A DNA stretch of 64,000 bases from Arthrobacter sp. UKPF54-2 (GCF_007858535.1 NZ_CP040174.1:1178001-1242000), one strand, 5' to 3'; shown: positions 18,585-27,704, counted from the first letter of the stretch. Program-made: numbers and translations. The notes: a model not told the origin generated them from the letters alone.

Positions 18585-20186
18585 CTACTGGATTTTGATC
18601 TCGGCCAGGCGCAGGCCGAAGCCGTAGCGGGTCTTGGGTGCGGCCAGCTTGGGCAGGCTCTTGATGGACACAATCACATACTGTGCCGTGACGGGCTCCG
18701 GCAGCGGCAGGGTGAGCTCCGGCGAAGTGAAGCTGTTGCTGCCCACCTGCTTGGCGCCGTCCAGCGAGGGCCGGTCGTTAGTGAAGACGCTGATGTTGCC
18801 GCCGGAGGCACCGAGCTGGCTTAGGGTTACCGAGGAGATCTGCGCCGGGCCCTTGAGCTTGACGACGAGCGGAACGCCGTCGGGCGCGAAGCCGCCCCAG
18901 CTGTCGGTGGCAAATTCCATGTCGGACCAGTAGCTGGCGGCATTGCCGTCGTAGGTCTTCACCAAGTCACCGTCGTAGGTGGCGGCGAAATCGAAGTTCC
19001 CCTGGCGGGTGACTGACTCAATGGCCGGCGGCACGGCTGCCGGCGGCGCACTTTGGCTTGCCGAGGCGGTCCCCGACTGCGCCGGAGTTCCGGTTGCAGG
19101 CGTGGTTTTGGCAGCCTCGGGCGTCCCGCCCTTGAAGAGGCCGCCCAGGTTGGTAACGGCGAAGATCAGGCCGATCACCAGTACGGCGGCGAGCAAGGCA
19201 CCGACCAGCCAGCGCATGGAGCGCGGCTCGCGGCGTGGCTCATCGTCGTCGTTGTCGTCATCGGCGTCGTAGTCGCGGTACTGATCCTCCGCCGCGTCCT
19301 TCCGGGCGAAGGCCGGGAAGCTTCCCGCGGCCCGGCCGCCGCCGGCGCCCTTGGAGCCAGCCTTCTCCATCGAGGTGGTCCGCTGCTCGGTCTCGGCGTA
19401 GTCGTAGTTCTCGTCCTCCCACAGGGACACCTTCGGCGTCTCGCCGGCCGGTGCCTCCTGCGCCGAGGGTGCCGCGGCCTGCGTCGGCTGGACCGGGTGC
19501 GCGGCGGTTGGCTGGGGCGCCGCGTCCTGCGGCGCGGTCTTGGGGGCCTTGGCGGCGCTGGCAGCGGCCGCCCCTGCAGCTACTCCGGCAGCGCCGGCAG
19601 CCGCACCCGCCACTCCCGCACCACGGGCGCCTGCACCCGCACCGCGGGCACCCGCGGACGGAGACGCCGCGGGCGGGACCGGAACGCGCTGCGGAGGGGC
19701 TGACGGCGTCGCGGGACGCTGACCAACCGGCCGCTGCGGGTCCCCGTAGTTGATGTACCCGGCTTCGACTTCCTCGTCGTCGTAGAGTCCGTCGTACGTC
19801 TCGGGTTCGGTGGAGCGGGCCTGCCCGAAAATTTCACTGCCCAGCGTGTCGGTGAAGAACGGCTCCACATACGGCGGGTTGGAACTGACCACCAGGTCCA
19901 GGAGGTCGGCGGCCGAGGTGTGGTTCGTGATCAGGTAGGTGGCGGCGTCGCTCACCCCGAGGTCGAGGATCTGGACGTGTCCGGGACGTTCTCCGGTCGC
20001 CACCTCGCGGGCGCTCTGGGCCACCTGGTCGGCGTTCCCCGGGCCGGCGACGAGGATGCTCACCGGGCGGTTGAGCACCTGGTCCACTCCGTCCAGCACC
20101 AGATCCTGGTCATGCGAGGTCAGTACCGTGGCTGTGACCTTGTAGCGGCCGCCAAGTACTGATCCGACATCGATCGGGTGGGACAC
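18585..20186 (-). CDS. Membrane protein with kinase N-lobe-like start and exported discoidin-like domain
   Basis: A 533-residue protein. Residues about 8-100 resemble the N-lobe of a Ser/Thr protein kinase (V-G-S-V-L-G-G-R-Y-K-V start, R-P-V-S-I-L-V in the beta-3 position, then an ILDLG...YLIT strand pair). There is no usable Lys, HRD or DFG, so no catalytic kinase is present. Residues 150-320 are an Ala/Pro/Asp-rich linker, about 325-348 one membrane helix, and about 385-533 an exported beta-rich domain resembling F5/8-type carbohydrate-binding modules. In M. tuberculosis an equivalent pseudokinase and binding module are fused to the MurJ homologue MviN. Here they are a separate gene just downstream of murJ. 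Start GTG 20186 follows GGAGG. A role in controlling peptidoglycan export is inference. Confidence 0.6.
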   Translation of the reverse strand: MSHPIDVGSVLGGRYKVTATVLTSHDQDLVLDGVDQVLNRPVSILVAGPGNADQVAQSAREVATGERPGHVQILDLGVSDAATYLITNHTSAADLLDLVVSSNPPYVEPFFTDTLGSEIFGQARSTEPETYDGLYDDEEVEAGYINYGDPQRPVGQRPATPSAPPQRVPVPPAASPSAGARGAGAGARGAGVAGAAAGAAGVAAGAAAASAAKAPKTAPQDAAPQPTAAHPVQPTQAAAPSAQEAPAGETPKVSLWEDENYDYAETEQRTTSMEKAGSKGAGGGRAAGSFPAFARKDAAEDQYRDYDADDDNDDDEPRREPRSMRWLVGALLAAVLVIGLIFAVTNLGGLFKGGTPEAAKTTPATGTPAQSGTASASQSAPPAAVPPAIESVTRQGNFDFAATYDGDLVKTYDGNAASYWSDMEFATDSWGGFAPDGVPLVVKLKGPAQISSVTLSQLGASGGNISVFTNDRPSLDGAKQVGSNSFTSPELTLPLPEPVTAQYVIVSIKSLPKLAAPKTRYGFGLRLAEIKIQ

Positions 20187-20357
20187 GGGTTCCTCCTAGA
20201 CTGTCCGGGAACTGCCGGCCTTGATGACGACAACAGTCACCGCAGGCCCCCCGGTAAGCCGGTGGACCTCAGGTCTGCAACTCCCCTTGTTAGTCTTCGA
20301 TCCTAGCCGATGCAGTGTCCGCGCCGCGTGATTCCGGCATCCGGAAGCGCGGGCACG

Positions 20358-22445
20358 TCATTTTTTCTTCCGCCGGCCGAACGGGAAGTACGGGTTGTGG
20401 CCCGCCTGGCCCTGGTAGGTCCGGCGGCCAGGCAGCGGTATTTCGGACCGGCCCTGGCTGCCCTGGGCTGTGCTGGGAACCTCTTCCTCCGGGAGGTAGC
20501 CGCCGTCGGCGCCCCAGCCGCGGCCATCGTCGTGGAGGTCGGGGCCGGCGCGGAACGAGGCGGCGTCGAATTCGCCGGAGATCCGGGGGATCAGGCCGGT
20601 ATCCACCGAGGTGGTGGCCCGCTGCGGCGCCGGGCGGACTGGGGCCGGAGCCTCGTGCGCCACAGCCTCGCCGGCGCCGGTGTCCTCGGCGGTTTCCGGG
20701 CCGGGCGCGGCGGGGGCGCGGCGGAGCCGGCCCAGCAGCGGCTGCAGCAAATCCTGCAGTTCCGTCACACGGAGGACCTTGAGCAGGACGAAATAGACGG
20801 CGAGCATAACCGGGCCGACGACGACGATCGTCACCAGGGCCGCGGGCCTGCTGCTCCAGGCGAAGCCGTCGGCCCGGTAGCTGCCCATGAGCCAGAGGGC
20901 TCCGGCCCCGGCCAGTGCCGAGCCCAGCGCCGCGTAGCCCATCCGGATGTAGGAGCTGGCCACCCGGGGCCCGTCGAGGTGCCCGAGCAGCCGGCGCAGG
21001 AAGAACGCACTGACGATGACCGAGAGGACGTTTCCGCCGGTATAGAGGACGGCAATCGCGAAGATGATCTGGTCGAAGGGCAGGAATTGGATGAAGAAGG
21101 CCGCCACGACGTTGACGGCGGCCAGCACCAGCTGGATGAAGAACGGGGTCCGGGCGTCCTCGTTGGCGTAGAACACCCTGGACATCATGAAGTTGGCGCT
21201 CATAAACGGGGTGCTGAGGGCCAGGATGGTGAGCGTCTGGGCCAGCATGACGCCGTCCTGCCGGTTTTCGCCCGAGAAGAACATGCCCAGCGGGCCCGCA
21301 AGGGCGAAGAGCGCCAGGGCCCCGAAAACCGTGGCGACGGCCATGGTCCGCAGGCCGTGCGACAGCGCCCGCCGCAGCTCGGCCCGGTTGCCGTCCTGGG
21401 AGGCGCGGGTCATCCGGTTAAACAGGACCGTGGCGAGCGAGAGCGCGATGATCGAGTGCGGGAGCAGGTAAAGCTGGCTGGCCACTTCCAGCACGGCGTT
21501 GCCGGGCAGGGTGGACGCCGCCGCGTGCTCGCCGGCGCGTTCGAGCCGGAGGCGTTCTGCGCCGGGGATCGTGGCGATGCGCATGACGTAGAGGAAGGCC
21601 AGCTGGCCGGCGGCGGCGGTGGCCAGCGTCCATACGCTCAACTTCGCGGCCTGCCCCAGGCCCACGCCGCGCCAGCCGAAGCGCGGCCGCAGGCCTAGCC
21701 GCAGCCGGAAAACGGGGACCAGCAGGATGGCGGTCTGCGCTACGACGCCGATGGTGGAGAAGCCGGCCACCAGGAAGGTCTGGAAGGAGCCCCAGTTGTC
21801 GAGCGTGTGCGGGTTGGCCGCGTTGGCGCCGAGGATCCAGATGAACATACCCAGACCGGCAATGGCGACGATGTTGTTCAGGATGGGTGCCCACATGGCG
21901 GGCCCGAAGGCGCCGTTGGCGTTCAGGACCTGGGTGAGCAGGGCGTATAGGCCGTAGAAGAAGATCTGCGGGAGGCACCAGAAGGCAAAGGACACGGCCA
22001 GTGACTTCTGCTGCGGTGAATAGCCCTGCGTGGTCAGTTCGATCACCCAGGGGGCCAGCAGCGTGACCAGCAGCGTCAGCGAGAGCAACACCACCACGGC
22101 CAGGGTCAGCAGCCGGCTGATGTAGTCCGCGCCGCGGTCCGGTCCCTTGCTGGCCTTGATGATCTGCGGCACCAGGACGGCGTTGAAGACGCCGCCGGCC
22201 ACCAGCAGGAAGATCAGGTTGGGCAGGTTGTTGGCGTTGATGAATGTGTCGGTAACCGTGGAGCCGAGACCGAGGGCTGCGGCCAGCATCCAGGTCTTCC
22301 CGAAGCCCAGGAAGCGTGAAACAAGCGTTCCCGCGGCCATAACGGCGCTCGAACGGGCCTCTCCGGAACGGGCGGCCTGGGCGGCGGCTGCCCCGGAGGG
22401 GGCGGGCTTTTCTGAGGGGGGCTTGGCTGCAGACATTGTCTTCAT
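20358..22445 (-). CDS. murJ: Lipid II flippase MurJ/MviN
   Basis: Moves lipid II across the membrane for peptidoglycan synthesis. It is about 695 residues long; the MurJ core has around 14 predicted membrane helices (roughly residues 30-555), opening with the family's GTLVSRFLGFGKT segment. A hydrophilic cytoplasmic tail of about 140 residues ends in GRRKKK. The start could be ATG 22445 or ATG 22436; neither has a strong ribosome binding site and I used 22445. It lies 47 bases after the NUDIX gene on the same strand. No pseudokinase is fused to it; see the following gene. Confidence 0.9.
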   Translation of the reverse strand: MKTMSAAKPPSEKPAPSGAAAAQAARSGEARSSAVMAAGTLVSRFLGFGKTWMLAAALGLGSTVTDTFINANNLPNLIFLLVAGGVFNAVLVPQIIKASKGPDRGADYISRLLTLAVVVLLSLTLLVTLLAPWVIELTTQGYSPQQKSLAVSFAFWCLPQIFFYGLYALLTQVLNANGAFGPAMWAPILNNIVAIAGLGMFIWILGANAANPHTLDNWGSFQTFLVAGFSTIGVVAQTAILLVPVFRLRLGLRPRFGWRGVGLGQAAKLSVWTLATAAAGQLAFLYVMRIATIPGAERLRLERAGEHAAASTLPGNAVLEVASQLYLLPHSIIALSLATVLFNRMTRASQDGNRAELRRALSHGLRTMAVATVFGALALFALAGPLGMFFSGENRQDGVMLAQTLTILALSTPFMSANFMMSRVFYANEDARTPFFIQLVLAAVNVVAAFFIQFLPFDQIIFAIAVLYTGGNVLSVIVSAFFLRRLLGHLDGPRVASSYIRMGYAALGSALAGAGALWLMGSYRADGFAWSSRPAALVTIVVVGPVMLAVYFVLLKVLRVTELQDLLQPLLGRLRRAPAAPGPETAEDTGAGEAVAHEAPAPVRPAPQRATTSVDTGLIPRISGEFDAASFRAGPDLHDDGRGWGADGGYLPEEEVPSTAQGSQGRSEIPLPGRRTYQGQAGHNPYFPFGRRKKK

Positions 22446-22492
22446 CGTCTCACCCGGGCGCGCGTTTGTACGCACGCCGGCCCCGGGGCGCC

Positions 22493-23041
22493 TTAGCGGT
22501 GTTCGGGCAGGACTTCCCGGGCGAGGTCCGCGATGCGGCGCTCATTCGGGAAGGAGAGCTTGCGGGCCAGTTCGTGGAGCGGGACCCAGGCGACGTCGAC
22601 GGCCTCCTGGTCCGGATCGTTCTCGATGGTCAGTTCCCCGCCCGTGGACTGCAGCAGGTAGTGGTGGACCGTCTTGTGCACACGGTGTCCGCTGACCGTA
22701 AACCAATAGTCGATGCTGCCCAGCGGCGCCAGGATCTTGCCTTCAATTCCGGTTTCCTCCGCGATCTCGCGGACCGCGGCTTCCTCGTTGCTTTCCTCAC
22801 CCTCCGGATGGCCCTTCGGCAGGCACCATTCGAGGCGTCCGCCGCGGTTGAGGCGGGCGATGATGGCGACCCTCAATTCGGCGTCGGACGTGTCCACCAC
22901 TACGCCGCCGGCGGAGACTTCCTCGACGGTCGGCAGCGAAGCCTGTCCCGGGTGCTGCGCGGGCGCGACGTTGGCACCGATTGCCGAAGGCAACGGTGCG
23001 TTTGTCCTCCTGCCGGGAGCACTCGGTACGGGATGGGCCAT
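22493..23041 (-). CDS. NUDIX hydrolase (MutT4-like)
   Basis: A 182-residue NUDIX hydrolase that presumably cleaves a nucleoside-diphosphate-linked substrate. The Nudix box G-x5-E-x7-REIAEETG is complete. The M. tuberculosis gene at the matching place, between pcnA and mviN, is mutT4, hence the comparison; the real substrate is unknown. Start ATG 23041 has no clear ribosome binding site, but TAGAGT lies seven bases upstream (23049-23054 on the minus strand), as expected for a leaderless mRNA. It is divergent from pcnA. Confidence 0.85.
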   Translation of the reverse strand: MAHPVPSAPGRRTNAPLPSAIGANVAPAQHPGQASLPTVEEVSAGGVVVDTSDAELRVAIIARLNRGGRLEWCLPKGHPEGEESNEEAAVREIAEETGIEGKILAPLGSIDYWFTVSGHRVHKTVHHYLLQSTGGELTIENDPDQEAVDVAWVPLHELARKLSFPNERRIADLAREVLPEHR

Positions 23042-23048
23042 GAGGTCC

Positions 23049-23054
23049 ACTCTA
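23049..23054 (-). promoter_or_regulatory. Likely -10 element, leaderless NUDIX gene
   Basis: TAGAGT on the minus strand, seven bases before ATG 23041; one of several genes here with this spacing and no ribosome binding site. Confidence 0.45.
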
Positions 23055-23213
23055 ACGACTCTTGCCCGGACTTGATGACCTAAACATGACGGGAACGTGG
23101 CCGAGCGGAAAACCGGCGTTGCCTTCCGGCCGCGTCGCGCAGCGGCCACCGGCGGATCGTGCACACGGCTCCGGTGTGGTGCTGGCCCGGATTTCTGACA
23201 AGCTTAAGAGACT

Positions 23214-24686
23214 ATGGCGCACGCACATCACCAGACTGACTCCCACACCGTCGACTTCCAGGTGGACCCGGTGGTCCTTGAACTTGGGCAGCGCTTTGTC
23301 GACGCCGGTCATGAGCTGTCCCTGGTGGGCGGCCCGGTGCGTGACCTCTTCCTAGGCCGGGTCTCGCCGGACCTGGACTTCACCACTGACGCGACGCCGG
23401 ATGAGACGGTGGCGCTGATCAAAAAGTGGGCCGACAACTACTGGGAGATCGGGCGCGCCTTCGGAACGATCGGCATGCACAAAGCCGGGTTCCAGATCGA
23501 GATCACCACCTACCGGGCCGAGGCCTACGATCCGGAGTCCCGCAAGCCGGTGGTGGCGTTCGGTTCATCGCTCACCGACGACCTGCTGCGCCGCGACTTC
23601 ACTATCAACGCCATGGCCCTGCGGCTGCCGGCGATGGAACTTGTGGACCCCTTCGGCGGCGTCCGGGACCTGCACTCCTCCACCCTCGCCACCCCCGGAT
23701 CACCGGAGGACTCCTTCTCCGATGACCCGCTGCGGATGATGCGCGCGGCCCGCTTCGCGGCCCAGCTGGGTGTCACCGTGCACCCGGACGTGCGCCAGGC
23801 CATGACGAAAATGGCCGAGCGGATCAAGATCATCTCCGCTGAACGGGTGCGGGACGAACTCGTCAAGCTCATTTGCGCTCCCCGGCCGCGGATTGGTGTG
23901 GACCTGCTGGTGGAGACCGGGCTGGCCGAGTTCGTGCTGCCCGAGGTCTCCGCGCTGCGGCTGGAATCCGATGAGCACCACCGCCACAAGGACGTTTACC
24001 AGCACTCGCTGCAGGTCCTGGAGCAAGCCGCCGCGCTCGAATCGGAGGCCGACGGGCCCGTGCCCGGCCCGGACTTCGTGCTGCGATTCGCGGCGCTGAT
24101 GCACGACGTCGGGAAGCCCGCGACGCGCCGCTTCGAGTCCGGCGGTGCGGTGAGCTTCCGGCACCATGACATGGTCGGGTCCAAACTGACGTCCAAACGG
24201 ATGAAGGCTCTGCGCTTCGACAACGACACCATTAAAGCCGTGGCCAGGCTGGTGGAGCTGCACATGCGCTTCTACGGCTACGGCGACGCCGGCTGGAGCG
24301 ATTCCGCCGTGCGCCGCTACGTCACCGACGCCGGACCGCTCCTGGAGCGCCTGCACCGCCTGACCCGTTCGGATGTGACCACCCGCAACCAGCGCAAGGC
24401 GGAGCGGCTCGCCTTCGCCTACGACGACCTCGAGGCGCGCATCGCGGCGCTGCGCGAGCGGGAATCCCTCGAAGCCGTCCGGCCGGACCTGGACGGCGGC
24501 CGGATCATGGCGCTGCTGGGGCTCAAGCCGGGTCCCGTGGTGGGCCGGGCCTACAAGTTCCTGCTGGAGGAACGGATGGAGCACGGCCCGCTCGATCCGG
24601 AAGTGGCCGAGGCCAAGCTGCACGAATGGTGGGCGGCGCAACCCGAAGCCGCCGCCGTCGACGTTTCCCCGACAGAGGAGTCCTAA
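23214..24686 (+). CDS. pcnA: CCA tRNA nucleotidyltransferase
   Basis: Adds or repairs the 3' CCA end of tRNAs. It has 490 residues. The nucleotidyltransferase head begins with LVGGPVRDLFLG and has the metal-binding D-L-D-F-T-T (DxD), then RRDFTINAMAL. The C-terminal half has an HD motif (LMHDVGKPATR), as in the actinobacterial CCA-adding type. The symbol pcnA is the usual label in actinobacterial genomes, although the enzyme is not a poly(A) polymerase. It is divergent from the NUDIX/murJ genes and directly abuts the next gene. Confidence 0.95.
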   Translation: MAHAHHQTDSHTVDFQVDPVVLELGQRFVDAGHELSLVGGPVRDLFLGRVSPDLDFTTDATPDETVALIKKWADNYWEIGRAFGTIGMHKAGFQIEITTYRAEAYDPESRKPVVAFGSSLTDDLLRRDFTINAMALRLPAMELVDPFGGVRDLHSSTLATPGSPEDSFSDDPLRMMRAARFAAQLGVTVHPDVRQAMTKMAERIKIISAERVRDELVKLICAPRPRIGVDLLVETGLAEFVLPEVSALRLESDEHHRHKDVYQHSLQVLEQAAALESEADGPVPGPDFVLRFAALMHDVGKPATRRFESGGAVSFRHHDMVGSKLTSKRMKALRFDNDTIKAVARLVELHMRFYGYGDAGWSDSAVRRYVTDAGPLLERLHRLTRSDVTTRNQRKAERLAFAYDDLEARIAALRERESLEAVRPDLDGGRIMALLGLKPGPVVGRAYKFLLEERMEHGPLDPEVAEAKLHEWWAAQPEAAAVDVSPTEES

Positions 24687-25271
24687 GTGATTGCATCGTC
24701 TGGCGGACCCCGCCCCCAGCTCTGGATCCTGCGCCACGGCGAAACGGAATGGTCCAAGAGCGGGCAGTACACCGGCCTCACCGACCTCCCGCTCACCGTG
24801 GAAGGTGAGCAGCAGGCCGTCGAAGCGCGGAAGGTGCTCGACGCCGTCGACTTCGACCTGGTGCTGACCTCGCCGCTGCGCCGGGCACGCCGGACCGCGG
24901 AGCTGGCGGGCTTCCCCGACGCCCAGCTGGAACCCCTCGCGGTGGAATGGGACTACGGCGAGTACGAAGGCATCAGTTCCGACCTGATCCGCAAGGACAA
25001 CCCCGACTATCTGATCTGGACGCACGGCGTGCCCAACGGGGAAGCCCTCGACGACGTCGCCGCCCGCGCGGACAAAATCGTGGCCCGGGTGCTCGAATCC
25101 GGCCTGGACAACGTGCTCATTGTGGCGCACGGCCATTTCTCCCGGATCCTGACCGCGCGGTGGCTCGGCCTCGACCCCCACGAGGGCCGGCACTTTGTGC
25201 TCGGCACCGCGAAAGTGTGCACCCTGGGCTGGGATAAGAAGACCCCCGCGATCGTCCGCTGGGGACTATAA
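24687..25271 (+). CDS. Histidine phosphatase family protein
   Basis: A 194-residue phosphoglycerate-mutase-like phosphatase. The phosphohistidine motif LRHGETEW is at residues 15-22 (His17), followed by GLTDLPLT, and the second catalytic His is in IVAHGHFSR. The substrate is unknown; members act on sugar phosphates, nucleotides or phosphoproteins. GTG 24687 directly follows the pcnA stop with no spacer, so it is probably co-transcribed with pcnA. Confidence 0.88.
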   Translation: MIASSGGPRPQLWILRHGETEWSKSGQYTGLTDLPLTVEGEQQAVEARKVLDAVDFDLVLTSPLRRARRTAELAGFPDAQLEPLAVEWDYGEYEGISSDLIRKDNPDYLIWTHGVPNGEALDDVAARADKIVARVLESGLDNVLIVAHGHFSRILTARWLGLDPHEGRHFVLGTAKVCTLGWDKKTPAIVRWGL

Positions 25272-25438
25272 AGCCCGCCGCAAAAGTTTTTCTGAAATTC
25301 CTTATGAATTGTGTGGTCAATGGCCGCATTCATGGTGTATTTTTATTCCTGACCCCAGTGCGACTTGCCAGGGTCACGGCGCGCGTCGCCCGGCCAGTAC
25401 GCCGGAGCCACGGCAGAACAGAAAAGGAGGTTGGGAAA

Positions 25439-25537
25439 ATGATTACTACTTTGACTCGCGGATGGATGTATACCTTCACCGCCACCCCGGCCTCTGACGC
25501 TGCCGCGCGCCCGAAAGTCGGACGTTCCGCCTGCTAG
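25439..25537 (+). CDS. Small ORF, 32 residues, unknown
   Basis: ATG 25439 is preceded by AAAAGGAGG at an ideal distance, one of the strongest ribosome binding sites in the window. The predicted peptide begins MITTLTRGWMYTF and ends KVGRSAC. I recognise no family. The upstream 150 bases are notably AT-rich for this genome (for example TATTTTTATT at about 25340-25350) and could hold a promoter. A hairpin with stem 25571-25583/25587-25599 follows. It may be a leader peptide, a toxin-like or signalling peptide, or a secreted small product; nothing in the sequence decides which. Confidence 0.5.
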   Translation: MITTLTRGWMYTFTATPASDAAARPKVGRSAC

Positions 25538-25570
25538 AAACCCCGGCCCTGAGCCGGCGCCGGTAGCTTG

Positions 25571-25599
25571 CCAGGGCCTCTCCTCCGGGGAGGGCCTGG
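25571..25599 (+). terminator. Hairpin after the 32-codon ORF
   Basis: Thirteen-base arms 25571-25583 and 25587-25599 with two mismatches and a 3-base loop. No T-run follows, so termination is uncertain. Confidence 0.4.
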
Positions 25600-25937
25600 A
25601 AGGAACGTCGGACCCAGCGGACCCGCGCGGTTGCGCAGTCACCCCATAGTTCGGAACCCAGCTTCTTTGTTGGGGCTGCGGCGCACTGCGTTCGGGGGCC
25701 ATTCATTCACGGTTGTTCTTCACGGCTGCGAAACCACCTCATTAGTATCGGGCATTCCCGTGTCTAATTCAGGGTCTTTTTCATCAATTCAAGGGGCTCT
25801 AATTGTCGTGGCCAAATTCTTTTCCACTTACCCACAATGAAAGGTCCACCGTGACTCTTGCACCAAGTTCCGCCGCCCGACCCGCCGCCGTGCGGAACCA
25901 ACGTCTCCACCGAAACCCCCGAAGGGAGGTGACCCCC

Positions 25938-26078
25938 ATGCTCCGAAAACTGCACGACGTACTCGTCTTCAGCCCAAGCCCGGCACGCCGGGAGAACACC
26001 CAGTTCAACGCCCAGCTGCTGGAACAGCGGCGCGAAGATGCTTTCCTCGCCATGTACCGGCTGGGAATGCTCCGCTGA
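25938..26078 (+). CDS. Small ORF, 46 residues, unknown
   Basis: ATG 25938 follows GGGAGGTGA, another very strong ribosome binding site. The peptide starts MLRKLHDVLVFSPSPARR and ends AMYRLGMLR; it is charged, with a helix-prone second half, and has no membrane segment. The frame is open further upstream and an alternative GTG at 25851 would add 29 residues, but its binding site is weaker. The stretch 25640-25850 before it is AT-richer than the rest of the region. No family recognised. Confidence 0.5.
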   Translation: MLRKLHDVLVFSPSPARRENTQFNAQLLEQRREDAFLAMYRLGMLR

Positions 26079-26136
26079 TGCGCCGGCGATTCGGCCCGTC
26101 CCCGGCAGGGAAACCTGCCCGGCGAAGGAGGAACTG

Positions 26137-26220
26137 GTGACAGCCATGGCTACCGATCCGCAAGGAGCCCACGCGGCGACGCGTGGGCTCCCCCGTTTAA
26201 CCGCCGCGCCGTCCCGGTAA
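26137..26220 (+). CDS. Possible 27-residue ORF overlapping a hairpin
   Basis: GTG 26137 follows GAAGGAGG and gives a 27-residue frame ending at TAA 26218-26220. The hairpin 26164-26191 lies inside it and the stop codon overlaps the putative -10 of the next gene. It could be a leader peptide or simply chance; the ribosome binding site is the only support. Confidence 0.25.
   Translation: MTAMATDPQGAHAATRGLPRLTAAPSR
26164..26191 (+). terminator. Hairpin, 12-base perfect stem
   Basis: Arms 26164-26175 and 26180-26191 match perfectly around loop GCGA, followed by CCCCCGTTT. It is probably a terminator for the small-ORF region, although the T-run is weak. Confidence 0.55.
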
Positions 26221-26223
26221 GCT
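26218..26223 (+). promoter_or_regulatory. Likely -10 element, leaderless GT87 gene
   Basis: TAAGCT, six bases before ATG 26230, with no ribosome binding site in between. Confidence 0.45.
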
Positions 26224-26229
26224 CGAGGC

Positions 26230-27699
26230 ATGCAGGAGACAAAGCCGCCGGAGAACCGCAAGCGGACCCGACTGGTAGTCCCCAGCCGCAGTGACCTGCT
26301 GCTGCGGAACTTCACGGAACTCATCGGCGGCCCGCTCGGCCGGCGCACCGCTCCCGGCGTCGTCTCCCCCGGATTCTTCACCGTGGAACGTGTCCTGGTG
26401 GTGCTCACCGTCCTCGCCGCCCTGCTGGGGATCCTGCTCAAGGGCTACTGCCGCGCCAACGGGTGGGGATCCCCCGGCCAGTTCTACGCCACCTGCTATT
26501 CGGACTTCCCCGAGCTGTTCCGCAACCGCGGACTCGGCGACGGCGCCTTCCCGTTCGTCACCGCCGGCAGCTTCTTCGAGTACCCCGTGCTGATGGGATT
26601 CATCGCCGGCGCCACAGCCCTGCTGGTCCCCGGCGACGGCGTCACCGACTCCCGCGTCCTGGCCTATTTCGACGTCAACGCCACGCTGATCGCCGCCGTC
26701 TGGATTGTCACCGTGTTGGCCACCGCCCGCACCGCCCGCCGCCGGGCCTGGGACGCCGCCATGGTGGCCCTCGCCCCCGGCATTGTCCTCGCCGGCTTCA
26801 TCAACTGGGACATGTGGGCCGTCGCGCTGCTGGCCCTGGGCATGTACTTCTTCGCCAAGGACAGACTGCTTCTGGCCGGCCTCTTTGTTGGCCTTGGCAC
26901 CGCGACCAAGCTTTACCCGCTGTTGATCCTGGGCGCGGTGGTGCTGCTGGCCATCCGCACCGGCAGGATCCGCGCCTTCCTCGTCACCGCCGGGGCTGCC
27001 GCCGCCACCTGGCTGGCCGTGAACATCCCGGCCGCCACCAGCGACCCGGCGGGCTGGAAGTACTTCTACCAGTTCACCGAGTCACGCCCTGCCGGCTACA
27101 GCTCCCCGTGGTTCGCCTACAACCTCGTCGCCGGACGCCTCGGCTGGAAGCCGCTGGAGGCCGAAGCCATCAACGCCCTGGCCCTCGACCTCTTCCTGGT
27201 GGCCTGTGTGCTGATCGCGGTGCTTGCCCTCGCGGCGCCGCGCCGGCCGCGGCTGGCCCAGCTGGTGTTCCTGATCGTGGCCGCCTTTATCCTCACCAAC
27301 AAGGTGTATTCGCCGCAGTTCGTGATCTGGCTGATCCCGCTGCTGGCCCTGGCGCGGCCCCGCTGGCGCGACTTCCTGATCTGGCAGGCCGTCGAGGGCC
27401 TGCACTGGGCCGCCATCTGGATGTACCTCGGCCAGGTCACCAGCGGGGGCGCCACCCAGCACAACATCGACATGCCCTATTACGTCCTCGCGGTCCTCGC
27501 CCACATGCTCGCCACCGGGTACCTGATGGCGCGGGTGGTCTGGGACATCATCGACCCGGGCTACGACGTCATCCGCCGGCATGGCGTGGATGATCCGCAC
27601 GGCGGCCCCTTCGACCGCGCCCCGGACTGGTTCCGGCTCGATCTGGCTCGCCCGTCGGCGTCCGTGCTGCCGTGGCGGCGCGCCCGCACCGGAGCCTGA
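26230..27699 (+). CDS. GT87-like membrane glycosyltransferase
   Basis: A 489-residue polytopic membrane protein with about ten hydrophobic segments from residue 55 on. It resembles GT-C type mannosyltransferases of the GT87/DUF2029 family, including the early acidic loop C-Y-S-D-F-P-E-L and a reentrant F-F-E-Y-P-V-L-M motif after the first helix. Such enzymes use polyprenyl-phosphate sugars on the outer face of the membrane. In M. tuberculosis the relative Rv0051 sits between ponA1 and rpsF; here rpsF is about 30 kb further on. No ribosome binding site; TAAGCT six bases upstream suggests a leaderless mRNA. The acceptor is unknown. Confidence 0.75.
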   Translation: MQETKPPENRKRTRLVVPSRSDLLLRNFTELIGGPLGRRTAPGVVSPGFFTVERVLVVLTVLAALLGILLKGYCRANGWGSPGQFYATCYSDFPELFRNRGLGDGAFPFVTAGSFFEYPVLMGFIAGATALLVPGDGVTDSRVLAYFDVNATLIAAVWIVTVLATARTARRRAWDAAMVALAPGIVLAGFINWDMWAVALLALGMYFFAKDRLLLAGLFVGLGTATKLYPLLILGAVVLLAIRTGRIRAFLVTAGAAAATWLAVNIPAATSDPAGWKYFYQFTESRPAGYSSPWFAYNLVAGRLGWKPLEAEAINALALDLFLVACVLIAVLALAAPRRPRLAQLVFLIVAAFILTNKVYSPQFVIWLIPLLALARPRWRDFLIWQAVEGLHWAAIWMYLGQVTSGGATQHNIDMPYYVLAVLAHMLATGYLMARVVWDIIDPGYDVIRRHGVDDPHGGPFDRAPDWFRLDLARPSASVLPWRRARTGA

Positions 27700-27704
27700 T
27701 CCGG

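Noticed and set aside
25439..26078. RiPP precursor interpretation of the two small ORFs
   Set aside because: No modifying enzyme, protease or dedicated exporter lies next to them; a terminal Cys alone is not enough.
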